DNA from: Kitasatospora sp. CB01950
GTDB taxonomy: Bacteria; Actinomycetota; Actinomycetes; Streptomycetales; Streptomycetaceae
Direction: 5' to 3'
Assembly (NCBI RefSeq): GCF_001905465.1
Contig: NZ_LISX01000001.1
Span: 579,974 to 643,973, forward strand
DNA length: 64,000 nucleotides
The position numbers and the translations under genes were made by a program. Of the stretch, positions 47,585-56,096 are shown one piece after another; the first letter of the stretch is position 1, and each line of letters opens with the position of its first letter. Under the pieces are notes generated by a model. That model saw nothing but the letters and a program-made list of their open reading frames with translations. It searched no databases and had not been told where the DNA came from.

Positions 47585-48585
47585 CAGCCGCGCGGGAGCC
47601 CGCCGACCCGGCGGCCAATGTCATCCCGATCGAGTCCGCGCCGAGCTGGTCCGGCCCCGAGCCGCGCCCGGCGCTCGCCGACCGGCTGGCCGACGGCGTC
47701 GGCGCGGCCCTCTCCGGCCAGCTCGGCGCGACCGCGACCCGGCTGTTCGGCAAGGGCTGGGAGCAGCGTGCCGCCGACGGGCTCGGCTTCCTGCGCCGCC
47801 GGCTGACCGGCGACTACGAGGTCGACGACTTCGGCTTCGACCGGGAACTGACCGAGGAGGTGTTCCTCGCGCTGTTGCGGCCGCTCGCGGAGAAGTACTT
47901 CCGGGTCGAGGTCCGCGGCGCCGAGCACATCCCGGCCGACGGCGGCGTGCTGATCGTCGCCAACCACTCCGGCACCATCCCGCTGGACGCGCTGATGACC
48001 CAGGTCGCGGTGCACGACCACGCCGACCGGCACCTGCGGATGCTGGCCGCCGACCTGGTGTTCGTGCTGCCCGTGGTCAACGAGCTGGCCCGCAAGGCCG
48101 GGCACACGCTGGCCTGCAACGAGGACGCGCAGACCCTGCTGGAACGCGGCGAGGTGGTCGGGGTCTGGCCGGAGGGCTTCAAGGGCATCGGCAAGCCGTT
48201 CGCGGACCGCTACAAGCTCCAGCGGTTCGGCCGCGGCGGCTTCGTGGCGTCCGCGCTGCGGGCCGGGGTGCCGATCGTGCCGTGCTCGATCGTCGGGGCG
48301 GAGGAGACCTACCCGATGATCGGCAACTTCAGGACGCTGGCCCGGCTGCTCGGCCTGCCGTACGTGCCGATCACGCCGACCTTCCCCTGGCTGGGGCCGT
48401 TCGGCGCGATCCCGCTGCCGACCAAGTGGACCATCCAGTTCGGCGAGCCGATCCCGACGGACAGCTACCCGAAGGACGCCGCCGAGGACCCGATGCTGGT
48501 GTTCAACCTGGCCGACCAGGTGCGGGAGACCATCCAGCACACGCTGTACAAGCTGCTGGTGCAGCGCCGCTCGGTCTTCGGCTGA
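47581..48585 (+). CDS. Lysophospholipid acyltransferase (PlsC-like) family protein
   Basis: 334 residues; the ATG overlaps the preceding stop codon. VANHSGTIPLD carries the His...Asp catalytic region in the wider-spaced form of MGAT-like acyltransferases. VWPEGFKGIGK is the glycerophosphate-binding PEG motif, and VPIVPCSIVGAEETYPM follows. An N-terminal helical region of about 90 residues precedes the domain. It probably transfers an acyl chain to a lipid acceptor at the membrane surface. Its coupling to an SDR-type protein is conserved in Streptomyces, as I recall. Confidence 0.9.
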   Translation: MTAAREPADPAANVIPIESAPSWSGPEPRPALADRLADGVGAALSGQLGATATRLFGKGWEQRAADGLGFLRRRLTGDYEVDDFGFDRELTEEVFLALLRPLAEKYFRVEVRGAEHIPADGGVLIVANHSGTIPLDALMTQVAVHDHADRHLRMLAADLVFVLPVVNELARKAGHTLACNEDAQTLLERGEVVGVWPEGFKGIGKPFADRYKLQRFGRGGFVASALRAGVPIVPCSIVGAEETYPMIGNFRTLARLLGLPYVPITPTFPWLGPFGAIPLPTKWTIQFGEPIPTDSYPKDAAEDPMLVFNLADQVRETIQHTLYKLLVQRRSVFG

Positions 48586-48647
48586 CACACCGCCGGGCCC
48601 TGTCACGAGAACGGCCCCACGAGAACGGCCCTCCCCGCGAGAACGAC

Positions 48648-48691
48648 CCGCCGCCCCGTGCCCCCCGACGACAGCGGGCACGGGGCGGCGG
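48648..48691. terminator. Terminator between acyltransferase and rsbN
   Basis: A perfect 16-bp stem: CCGCCGCCCCGTGCCC (48648-48663) with GGGCACGGGGCGGCGG (48676-48691) around a 12-nt loop. It sits between convergent genes and ends 4 bases before the rsbN stop codon. Confidence 0.88.
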
Positions 48692-48695
48692 TGGC

Positions 48696-49844
48696 TCAAC
48701 TGAGCGACAGCCCGGGCAGCAGCCCCGGGAGGAGCGGCGGCAGGTTGAGGCCCTGTCCGCCGTCCGCGGGCGCGGCCGGGGAGGCCGCCGGGGCCGGGGC
48801 ACCACCGTGGGCCGGCGTGGCGGTCGGCGAGGGCGTGGCACCACCGGTGAGGCCGCCCAGCAGGTCGCCCAGACCGGGCTTGGCGGACGGCTCGGCCGAC
48901 GGGGTGGCCCGCCCGGACGACCCGTCGGCCGGACCGTGCCCGGTGCCGCCGGTGCTCGCCGTGCCGCCGGGCTGCTGCCCGGTACCGGCGCCGGTACCTC
49001 CGGTCGCCGCGCTGTCGTCGCTGCCCCGGCCGGCGGGCTCCACCAGCCGCAGGGGCGCGACGTCCTCGCTTATGTCGCTGAACAGGCGGTCCACCTTGTC
49101 GGCCTGGCCGGCCAGGCCGGACGGCAGCCGGGACTGCAGGGCCGACCAGCGCTCGTCCTGCCCGGCGAAACCGGCGAGTTGACGCATCGGCGCGAGCGAG
49201 CCGTTGGAACGGTAGACCGCGCGCAGCAGGTCGCGGCCGCGCAGCGCCTCGGCGTGCATGTCGTCGAGGGCGCGGCGCACCTGGTCGACCGTGGCGGGGC
49301 TGAGCGCGTTGCCCGGGTCCGTCCGGCCGACCAGGGACTGCGCCTCGGTGAGCCGGGTGGTGGCCTGCTGGAGGAGCAGGGCGCCGCGCTCGGCGTCGCT
49401 GTCGGCCAGGTTGAGGCGCAGCCCTTCCAGGCCCCGCTTCATGCCGTACAGGGCGTCCCCGGGGAGGGCGCCGGTGGATGCGGCGGCGGCCCCGCCGAGG
49501 GAGCCGACGGCGACGCCCGCGACCAGCCCGCCGATGGCCAGGCGGCGGCCCCAACGACTGCGGCGGGTGCGCCGGGCGCGTTGGACGGGGAGGACCGCCG
49601 TGGGGGCGCCCTCGGCCCACTGCTGCTCGAACGCGGCCATCAGCCGGGTGCGTTGGACCGTCCGCGTCTCGGCGGCCAGCTCGGGGGCGGGGAGCGCACC
49701 GAGGGCGTCGGCCATGGCGAGCAGCTCGGTCATGGCGGCGGAGCCGGCCCGGTGCGCGCCGCTGCTCCGGTGGTCACTCTGGTGGGCCTCCAGCGCCTCG
49801 GCGAAGGACTTCGCCCGCCGGTGCTCCAGCATGTTTGCCGTCAC
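48696..49844 (-). CDS. rsbN: Anti-sigma factor for BldN (DUF5667, membrane)
   Basis: 382 residues from GTG 49844 (GGGAGG 8 nt upstream). The N-terminal ~100 residues are a cytoplasmic sigma-binding domain. A basic stretch (RARRTRRSRWGRR) leads into one membrane span at about residues 102-124. The outer part begins TGALPGDALYGMKRGLEGLRL, the DUF5667 hallmark, followed by helices and a long Gly/Thr/Ser/Pro-rich tail. Position next to bldN on the same strand matches RsbN, the membrane anti-sigma of sigma-BldN. A BldN-like promoter lies upstream of it, which fits the feedback loop known for this pair. Confidence 0.9.
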   Translation of the reverse strand: MTANMLEHRRAKSFAEALEAHQSDHRSSGAHRAGSAAMTELLAMADALGALPAPELAAETRTVQRTRLMAAFEQQWAEGAPTAVLPVQRARRTRRSRWGRRLAIGGLVAGVAVGSLGGAAAASTGALPGDALYGMKRGLEGLRLNLADSDAERGALLLQQATTRLTEAQSLVGRTDPGNALSPATVDQVRRALDDMHAEALRGRDLLRAVYRSNGSLAPMRQLAGFAGQDERWSALQSRLPSGLAGQADKVDRLFSDISEDVAPLRLVEPAGRGSDDSAATGGTGAGTGQQPGGTASTGGTGHGPADGSSGRATPSAEPSAKPGLGDLLGGLTGGATPSPTATPAHGGAPAPAASPAAPADGGQGLNLPPLLPGLLPGLSLS

Positions 49845-50207
49845 GGGCCACACCTCCCTTCGTCGTTTTCGACACCGTGGCCCGTCGGTTGGTTGTCCCG
49901 GCAGGCCAAAACCGCACCATCGGGTGACAGTTCGAGATCCCACTTGACTGCGGGCCCGGTGGCGGGTTGCACGCTGGCCAACGAGCGGTGTCGGGAGGCG
50001 GTTACGCACGACCCCCCTGGCGTATTAAGCAGAGCAGATGACCGCCGCCTCACCCGGACGGGCAAGCGCCCGGCCGAGGTTGACGGCGCGTCAAGCGCGA
50101 GAGGGCGCGACGGGCGGCGCGCCGCGCCCCGGCGCGCGGCCAACTGACGCGCCGGTGAGGGGCGGTGGGGCGGGGGTCTGTCGGAGGTCGGGTCCACGGT
50201 CGGCAGG
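49845..50207 (-). other. Intergenic region between bldN and rsbN
   Basis: 363 bases with no gene. It carries the rsbN promoter candidate described separately (49978-50006). A run rich in CGCGCCGG-type sequence at about 50085-50150 follows the bldN stop, but I found no clean terminator hairpin, so readthrough from bldN into rsbN is possible. Confidence 0.5.
49978..50006 (-). promoter_or_regulatory. Sigma-BldN-like promoter upstream of rsbN
   Basis: On the minus strand CGTAAC (50006-50001), 17 nt, then CGTTGG (49983-49978). The sigma-BldN consensus as I recall is CGTAAC-N16-CGTTGA, so this matches all of the -35 and five of six -10 bases, with one extra spacer base. It would place transcription start about 125 nt before the rsbN GTG. 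Confidence 0.65.
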
Positions 50208-51053
50208 TCACCGGGCGTCGGGCGGCAGCAGGCGGGCCAGCGTGCGCACCGCCCGGTACTGCAGCGTCTTGATGGCGCCCTCGTTCTTGCCCATGATCCG
50301 GGCCGTCTCGGCGACCGAAAGCCCTTGCAGGAAACGGAGCGTGACGCACTCCTGCTGCTGTGGGTTGAGCCGGCGCACCGCGTCCAGCAGGGCGGCGTTG
50401 GAGAGCGACTCCAGCACCGACTCCTCGGGGCTGCGCTCGCACTCGTTGGAGTCGAGCATCTCGCCGGTGGTGACCTCCAGCCGGAACCGGCTGGACTTGA
50501 AGTGGTCGGCCACCAGGTTGCGCGCGATGGTGACCAGCCAGGCCCCGAAGTCGCGGCCCTGCCAGGTGAAGGTGCCGATCCGGCGCAGCGCGCGCAGGAA
50601 GGTCTCGGAGGTGAGGTCCTCGGCGGTGGCCCGGCTGCCGACCCGGTAGTAGATGTACCGGTAGACGGTGTCGGCGTAGTGGTCGTAGAGCCGGCCGAAG
50701 GCCTCGCTCTCGCCGTTCTGCGCGCGCTCGACCAGGTCGACGACCGGATTGTGCTCGGTGTCGTAGCCGGGCCCGGCGGGCGCGCTGCGGGTGCGGCCGC
50801 GGGTGCCGGGGGAGGGCACGGTGCGGGCGCGCGGGGCGGCCTGGCTGCCGGTGGCGGTCGAGCGCAGCAGTGGCGCGGCGAACGCGGCGGGTGCGGGCGC
50901 GGTGAACGTGGGGCCGGCCACCGCGGGCTGGGGGACCAGCAGCTCGAACTCGCGGATCGCGGCCCACAGTCGCTCCAGGCGCACACTGCGGCGCAGGCCG
51001 GCGGTCGACGGGCGGGAGGTGGCTGGCGCGTCGTTCCGGACGGGTGGGTACAC
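50208..51053 (-). CDS. bldN: ECF RNA polymerase sigma factor BldN
   Basis: 281 residues. The first ~100 residues are a poorly ordered Ala/Pro-rich N-terminal extension, as in the BldN proprotein, which is proteolytically matured. Sigma region 2 follows (VERAQNGESEAFGRLYDHYADTVYRYIYYRVG, AEDLTSETFLRAL, TFTWQGRDFGAWLVTIARN in pieces), then region 4 (LNPQQQECVTLRFLQGLSVAETARIMGKNEGAIKTLQ in pieces). The mature part is nearly identical to what I recall of Streptomyces BldN. It drives aerial-hypha genes, including chaplins, rodlins and bldM. GTG 51053 follows GGGAG. Confidence 0.95.
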   Translation of the reverse strand: MYPPVRNDAPATSRPSTAGLRRSVRLERLWAAIREFELLVPQPAVAGPTFTAPAPAAFAAPLLRSTATGSQAAPRARTVPSPGTRGRTRSAPAGPGYDTEHNPVVDLVERAQNGESEAFGRLYDHYADTVYRYIYYRVGSRATAEDLTSETFLRALRRIGTFTWQGRDFGAWLVTIARNLVADHFKSSRFRLEVTTGEMLDSNECERSPEESVLESLSNAALLDAVRRLNPQQQECVTLRFLQGLSVAETARIMGKNEGAIKTLQYRAVRTLARLLPPDAR

Positions 51054-51560
51054 GGGACTCCCAGAGGCAGAACTGTGGACGGATCACCTCCGCCTGTGCG
51101 GAGAGCACGCCGCATTGACCACCCGTCACGGGGACGTTCGGGGTGGCGTGCATCCAGGAGAGAATAACGCTTTGTGCAATGACAGCTACACCGCGTGGTC
51201 GAAGTGGTCGGATGAGGTCCACTTGTTGCGCATATTTACCTGTCTCTGACCGGAGTTGACGCCATTTCTCCGACTCAAAGCGACCGCTTGTGCACACCGG
51301 GTGATCGAACGGTGATGGATGGCCGGGGTTTCCCCGGTGGAGGCGGTCTCAATCCACGACTTTGCCGGACTGCCGAACGATCAGTTCCGATCACGGGGCA
51401 CAGACCCGTCGGGACAAGGGCGGCGGGCCTTCCGGCGGTGCCGCGGGGCGTGCCGGGACCACCCGCGCGGGGGCGTGTCGACGGCCGCAGGTTGACGCCT
51501 GGTCAAGGACGGCCCGGGTGACGTCCGATCCGGGTACCGCCCGATCCGGGTGGCGTGCGG
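51054..51560 (-). promoter_or_regulatory. Long upstream region of bldN
   Basis: About 500 bases without a gene, between bldN and the HAD gene. Its right end is GC-rich; 51160-51250 is noticeably AT-richer (GAATAACGCTTTGTGCAATGAC, in pieces, and CATATTTACC) and contains a direct repeat GTGGTC-GAA-GTGGTC. Long upstream regions are usual for developmental regulators. I looked for a BldD-type palindrome and did not find a good match. Confidence 0.5.
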
Positions 51561-52514
51561 TCAGGCCCGCTGGCGGCGGCGCATCGCCACCGCGGCGGCG
51601 GCCGCCCCGGCGGCGACGCCCAGCGTGGCCGCCGCGGGGATGCCGATCCGGGCGGCCCGGCGGCCGGTGCGGAAGTCCCGCACCCGCCAGCCCATCGCCC
51701 GGGCGTGCCGGCGCAGCGCCGCGTCCGGGTTGATCACGTACGGGTGGCCGACCAGGCTGAGCATCGGGATGTCGTTGGCGGAGTCGCTGAACGCGGCGCA
51801 GCGGGCCAGGTCGAGGTGCTCGCGGCGGGCCAGCGCCTGGACCGCGGCGGCCTTGGCGGGGCCGTGCAGCATGCCGCCGACCAGCTTGCCGGTGTACTCG
51901 CCGTCGCGGGTCTCGGCGACGGTGCCGAGCGCGCCGGTCATGCCGAGCCGGCGGGCGATCAGCCGGGCCACCTCCTGCGGGGCGGCGGTGACCAGCCAGA
52001 CCCGCTGTCCGGCGTCCAGGTGCATCTGGACCAGGGCGCGGGTGCCGGGCCAGACCTTCTCGGCCAGCACGGGCTCGAAGATCTCCTCGCAGATCCGTTC
52101 CAGGTCGGCGGTGCGCTTGCCGGCGACCAGGCCGAGCGCGCTGTCGCGGGCGTCGGCGATGTGGTCGGGGTTCTCGGCGCCGCGCAGCCGGAACGCGGCC
52201 TGCTGCCAGGCGAACCGGGCGAGGTCGCGGCGGGTGAAGAAGCGCCGCCGGTACAGGCCCACGCCGAGGTAGAAGATCGCGGCGCCGCGCAGGATGGTGT
52301 TGTCGCAGTCGAAGAACGCGGCGGCCCGGACGTCGCCGGGCACCGGGGTGTGGTCGCCCTCGGGGGCCTTGGGGCGGTCCGGCTCGGGGTCGGCGTCGGG
52401 GTCGGCGTCGGGGGCGAGCTGCTCCTGGGCGGCGTCGGCCGCGGCCTCGCCCGCCAGGGCGGTCCGTTCGGCGAGGGAACGCCTCGACCGGGTGAGCCTT
52501 CGCAGCGCTGCCAT
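51561..52514 (-). CDS. HAD-IB family hydrolase (SerB-like) with C-terminal membrane anchor
   Basis: About 317 residues. Motif I is FFDCDNTILRG, and WLVTAAPQEV and FSDSANDIPML are motifs II and IV. The linker EGEYTG-like GEYTGKLVGGMLHGPAKAAAV is typical of the HAD-IB (PSP/CicA) group. A Pro/Asp-rich stretch of ~40 residues precedes the domain, and the C-terminus ends in a hydrophobic Ala-rich segment flanked by Arg, probably a membrane anchor. ATG 52514 is 6 nt after TATGCT (leaderless). It is divergent from the glutaredoxin-like gene. Confidence 0.9.
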   Translation of the reverse strand: MAALRRLTRSRRSLAERTALAGEAAADAAQEQLAPDADPDADPEPDRPKAPEGDHTPVPGDVRAAAFFDCDNTILRGAAIFYLGVGLYRRRFFTRRDLARFAWQQAAFRLRGAENPDHIADARDSALGLVAGKRTADLERICEEIFEPVLAEKVWPGTRALVQMHLDAGQRVWLVTAAPQEVARLIARRLGMTGALGTVAETRDGEYTGKLVGGMLHGPAKAAAVQALARREHLDLARCAAFSDSANDIPMLSLVGHPYVINPDAALRRHARAMGWRVRDFRTGRRAARIGIPAAATLGVAAGAAAAAVAMRRRQRA

Positions 52515-52609
52515 GCGACGAGCATAGTCAGCCGGGGAGCCCGGCCCCGTGACCGAGGAGTGCCGCACCGGTGAACGCGGGGGATATGTGGCGGCGCACA
52601 ATGTGTGCC

Positions 52610-52879
52610 GTGAGCCTGCTGCGACGTGACAAGAAGAGCCCGGCCGACACCACGGTGACGCTGATCGGCAAACCCGGCTGCCACCTGTGCGAGGACGCCC
52701 GCGCGGTGATCCTCAAGGTGGTGGAGGAGCTCGGGGTGGCCTTCGAGGAGAAGGACATCCTTCAGGACGCGGCGCTGTACGAGCAGTACGCCGAGCAGAT
52801 CCCGGTGACCCTGATCGACGGCCGCCAGCACGACTTCTGGCGGGTGGACGAGACGCGGCTGCGCAAGGCGCTGGCCTGA
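52610..52879 (+). CDS. Glutaredoxin-family protein
   Basis: About 89 residues, a small thioredoxin-fold protein with the active-site pair CHLC in TLIGKPGCHLCEDA, the cis-Pro in IPVTLIDGRQH, and a short C-terminal helix. Likely a thiol-disulfide exchanger; in actinomycetes that use mycothiol the partner may be a mycoredoxin system. GTG 52610 (VSLLRRDKK) lies 7 nt after CACAAT, giving a leaderless start; ATG 52601 in the same frame is an alternative. In Streptomyces it sits beside rex, as here. Confidence 0.88.
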   Translation: MSLLRRDKKSPADTTVTLIGKPGCHLCEDARAVILKVVEELGVAFEEKDILQDAALYEQYAEQIPVTLIDGRQHDFWRVDETRLRKALA

Positions 52880-53030
52880 CCGTCCGGCCGGTGCGACCCT
52901 CCTCGCGCCGGCCGCGTCCGGAGGTCCTTCGTGCGCGTGCGATGTCCTCGGCCCTAGGAGTTCGGCCCTTCTCCGGCTTACCATCGAACGGTTTTCCGTG
53001 TCCGCCGGGGGCCGTGCAGAGGAGGGCGCG

Positions 53031-53708
53031 ATGAACGGCTATGCCGTCGTCGACGTCGAGGCCACCGGTCGTAGCCCCTGGCGGCACCGGGTGGTCGAGG
53101 TCGCCGTGGTGCAGCTGGACGCCGCCCTGCGCACCGAGCGGGAGTTCGCCACGCTGCTCGATCCGGCCGGGCCGGTCGGGCCGACGCACGTGCACCGGAT
53201 AGCGCAGGAGGACGTGGTCGGCGCGCCGCGGTTCCGGCAGATCGCGCCGCGGCTGCTGGAGCTGATGGCCGGCCGGGTGCTGGTCGGACACCACGTGACC
53301 TGCGACCGGGTGTTCCTGGAGCGGGAGTTCGCGCGGATCGGCGTGGCGCTGCCGACGGTGCCGGCGCTGTGCACGATGCGGTTGGCGCGCCGGCTGCTGC
53401 CGCAGGCGGGCGGTTTCGGGCTGTCGGCGTGCGTGGAGGCGGCCGGGCTCGGCTGGTTCCCGGCGCACACCGCGCTGGGCGACGCGCACGCCACCGTGGA
53501 GCTGCTGCGGCACTGCCTGCGGGCCGGCCGGCTGCCGGAGGAGCCCGTCCCGGCGGCCGCCGCGGTGCCGTGGCCGCGGATGGCGCCGGCCCGTTCGACC
53601 GCTTCCCGGGGCCCGGTCCGACTGCTGCGCCGGTGGGCTCCGCTGGGCCCGTGGCCGGCCGGAGTGGAAGGGCCGCGTCCGCTGGTCGGCGCGGCGGGTT
53701 ACGAGTGA
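53031..53708 (+). CDS. DnaQ-like 3'-5' exonuclease
   Basis: 225 residues. The DEDDh exonuclease motifs are visible: Exo I DVEATG, Exo II in LVGHHVTCDRVFLEREF, and Exo III HTALGDAHAT. The Arg/Pro-rich C-terminal 50 residues are extra. ATG 53031 follows AGGAGGG. It may act in DNA repair or RNA turnover; the polymerase partner, if any, is not visible. It lies just upstream of the Rex operator. Confidence 0.92.
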   Translation: MNGYAVVDVEATGRSPWRHRVVEVAVVQLDAALRTEREFATLLDPAGPVGPTHVHRIAQEDVVGAPRFRQIAPRLLELMAGRVLVGHHVTCDRVFLEREFARIGVALPTVPALCTMRLARRLLPQAGGFGLSACVEAAGLGWFPAHTALGDAHATVELLRHCLRAGRLPEEPVPAAAAVPWPRMAPARSTASRGPVRLLRRWAPLGPWPAGVEGPRPLVGAAGYE

Positions 53709-53746
53709 TGCGTGTCACTGTTCGGGGACAAATCGGACACCATCTT

Positions 53747-53762
53747 TGTGCACACGTTCACA
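53747..53762 (+). promoter_or_regulatory. Rex operator (ROP) upstream of rex
   Basis: TGTGCACACGTTCACA matches the Rex-binding consensus TGTGAACNNNTTCACA at all but one defined position. It lies 48 bases before the rex GTG, so Rex should repress its own operon (rex-hemA-hemC-hemD) when NADH/NAD+ is low and release it when NADH accumulates. Confidence 0.88.
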
Positions 53763-53809
53763 AACGCATAGCCTGGCGGTCCAAGCCCAGCTTCACCCGC
53801 AGGAGCAAC

Positions 53810-54676
53810 GTGGCAATCGGCCGACCCTCATCCAGCAGTTCGCAGACGCCCGACCCGGGCGCCGCGCGCCGGACCTCGCGCGCGCGGGGCATTCCGGAGG
53901 CGACCGTGGCTCGCCTTCCGCTCTACCTGCGGGCGCTGACCGCGCTGTCCGAGCGCTCCGTGCCGACCGTCTCCTCCGAGGAGCTGGCCGCCGCGGCCGG
54001 CGTCAACTCCGCCAAGCTGCGCAAGGACTTCTCCTACCTCGGGTCCTACGGCACCCGCGGCGTCGGCTACGACGTCGAGTACCTCGTCTACCAGATCTCC
54101 CGCGAGCTCGGCCTCACCCAGGACTGGCCGGTCGTCATCGTCGGCATCGGCAACCTCGGCCACGCGCTCGCCAACTACGGCGGCTTCGCCTCCCGCGGTT
54201 TCCGGGTCGCCGCCCTGCTGGACGCCGACCCCAACGTGGTCGGCACCGCCGCCGCCGGCCTGCCCGTGCGGCACATGGACGAGCTGGAGGCCATCGTCGC
54301 CGCCCAGCACGTCTCCATCGGCGTCATCACCACCCCGCCCGGCGCCGCCCAGCAGGTCTGCGACCGCCTGGTCGAGGCCGGCGTGACCAGCATCCTCAAC
54401 TTCGCCCCGACCGTGCTGACCGTCCCGGACGGCGTGGACGTGCGCAAGGTCGACCTCTCGATCGAACTGCAGATCCTCGCCTTCCACGAGCAGCGCAAGG
54501 CCGGCGACGAGCCCGCCGCCGGCGACTCGGTGCTCGACCGCGCCCCCGGGCCGGTCCGCGCCGCCGCCGCCAAGCTGCGCCGCGCCGCCGGCGGCGGCAA
54601 GGCCGCCGAGCAGGCGAAGAGCGCCCCGACCGGCAAGGGCCCCGAGGACGACCTCTCCGCGGTGATGCCGGCGTGA
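53810..54676 (+). CDS. rex: Redox-sensing transcriptional repressor Rex
   Basis: 288 residues. The N-terminal winged helix has RLPLYLRALTALSERSVPTVSSEEL and KLRKDFSYLGSYGTRGVGYDV in pieces. The Rossmann core has VVIVGIGNLGHALANYGGF, the NAD(H)-binding glycine loop. LNFAPTVLTVPDGVDVRKVDLSIELQ, in pieces, is the domain-swap helix and C-terminal region. An Ala/Lys/Arg-rich tail of ~45 residues is extra. GTG 53810 follows AGGAG. The Rex operator lies upstream. It is probably cotranscribed with hemA, which begins 31 nt after its stop. Confidence 0.97.
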   Translation: MAIGRPSSSSSQTPDPGAARRTSRARGIPEATVARLPLYLRALTALSERSVPTVSSEELAAAAGVNSAKLRKDFSYLGSYGTRGVGYDVEYLVYQISRELGLTQDWPVVIVGIGNLGHALANYGGFASRGFRVAALLDADPNVVGTAAAGLPVRHMDELEAIVAAQHVSIGVITTPPGAAQQVCDRLVEAGVTSILNFAPTVLTVPDGVDVRKVDLSIELQILAFHEQRKAGDEPAAGDSVLDRAPGPVRAAAAKLRRAAGGGKAAEQAKSAPTGKGPEDDLSAVMPA

Positions 54677-54707
54677 GCACGAACATCCGTCACGACGAGG
54701 TGGGGGC

Positions 54708-56096
54708 ATGAGTCTTCTGGTAGTCGGTCTGAGCCACCGGACCGCGCCGGTCGGCGTACTGGAGCGCGCCGCGCTCACCGGCGAGACCCCGACCCGCCTG
54801 CTGCACGACGCCGCCGCCTCGGCGACCGTCGCCGAAGCCGCGCTGGTCAACACCTGCAACCGGATCGAGCTGTACGCCGACGTGGACAAGTTCCACGCCG
54901 GCGTGGCCGAGCTGTCCCAGCTGCTCGCCGGGCACAGCGGCGTCGACCTCGACGAACTCACCCCGCACCTGTACGTGCACTACGAGGACCGCGCCGTCCA
55001 CCACCTGTTCTCGGTGGCCTGCGGCCTGGACTCGATGGTCGTCGGCGAGGGCCAGATCCTCGGCCAGCTGCGCGACGCCCTGGCCAAGGCCCAGGACGAG
55101 CACACCGCCGGCCGCGGCCTCAACGAGCTGTTCCAGCAGGCCCTGCGGGTCGGCAAGCGCGCGCACAGCGAGACCGGCATCGACCGGGCCGGCCAGTCGC
55201 TGGTCACCTTCGGCCTGGAGCAGGTCGCGGCGGGCGCCGGCCCGATCGCCGGCAAGCGCGCCCTGGTGGTCGGCGCGGGCTCGATGAGCTCGCTCGCCGC
55301 CGCCACCCTGGTCCGGGCCGGCCTCGCCGACCTGCAGATCGCCAACCGCACCCCGGCCCGCGCCGAACGCCTGGTGGAGATCCTCGGCGGCACCGCCCGC
55401 ACCCTGGACTTCGCCGACGTCCCGCAGGCCCTCGCCGAGGTCGACCTGGTGATCTCCTGCACCGGCGCGGCCGGCACCGTCATCGACGCCGCCGAGGTGG
55501 CCGCCGCCGTCGCCGCCCGGACCGCCGACCAGCCGCTCGCCTTCCTCGACCTCGCCATGCCCCGCGACGTCGACCACGCCGTGCACCGGCTCGACGGCGC
55601 CCTGCTGGTCGACCTGGAGAGCCTCTCCCACGCGCACGCCGCCACCCCCGGCGCGGGCGACGTGGACGCCGTCTCCACCATCGTCGGCGACGAGGTCACC
55701 GCCTTCGGCCAGGCGCAGCGCGCCGCCCGGATCGCCCCCACCGTGGTCGCCCTGCGCGCCATGGCCTCCGAGGTGGTCCGCAGCGAACTCGCCCGCCTCA
55801 CCTCCCGGCTCCCCGACCTCGACGAGCGCTCCACCGCGGAGATCTCGCAGTCCGTCCGCCGGGTGGTCGACAAACTGCTGCACGCCCCGACCGTCAAGGT
55901 CAAGCAGCTCGCCGGCGAACCCGGCGGGGCCTCCTACGCGGAAGCCCTGCGTGAGCTGTTCGACTTGGACCCCGCGGCAGTGCACGCTGTCTCCGGCACC
56001 CCGATCGGCGACCGGGCCGGGTCCTCGATCCCGGCCGGCGGCATCCCCGCCGCCCAGGCCGCCGCCGTCGCCCCGCCCGCCGGAGCACCCAGATGA
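54708..56096 (+). CDS. hemA: Glutamyl-tRNA reductase
   Basis: 462 residues. It reduces Glu-tRNA to glutamate-1-semialdehyde, the first committed step of C5 tetrapyrrole synthesis. Catalytic Cys50 is in NTCNRIELYA. VVGEGQILGQ and the NADPH-binding LVVGAGSMSSLAAATL lie further on, and a long C-terminal dimerisation helix follows. The Ala-rich last 50 residues are extra. ATG 54708 follows GAGGTGGGG. Its stop overlaps hemC (ATGA). Rex control through the upstream operator would link haem synthesis to redox state. Confidence 0.97.
   Translation: MSLLVVGLSHRTAPVGVLERAALTGETPTRLLHDAAASATVAEAALVNTCNRIELYADVDKFHAGVAELSQLLAGHSGVDLDELTPHLYVHYEDRAVHHLFSVACGLDSMVVGEGQILGQLRDALAKAQDEHTAGRGLNELFQQALRVGKRAHSETGIDRAGQSLVTFGLEQVAAGAGPIAGKRALVVGAGSMSSLAAATLVRAGLADLQIANRTPARAERLVEILGGTARTLDFADVPQALAEVDLVISCTGAAGTVIDAAEVAAAVAARTADQPLAFLDLAMPRDVDHAVHRLDGALLVDLESLSHAHAATPGAGDVDAVSTIVGDEVTAFGQAQRAARIAPTVVALRAMASEVVRSELARLTSRLPDLDERSTAEISQSVRRVVDKLLHAPTVKVKQLAGEPGGASYAEALRELFDLDPAAVHAVSGTPIGDRAGSSIPAGGIPAAQAAAVAPPAGAPR

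Noticed and set aside
51054-51300. A BldD box in the bldN upstream region
   Set aside because: The best candidate near 51236-51250 fails several central positions of the palindrome.
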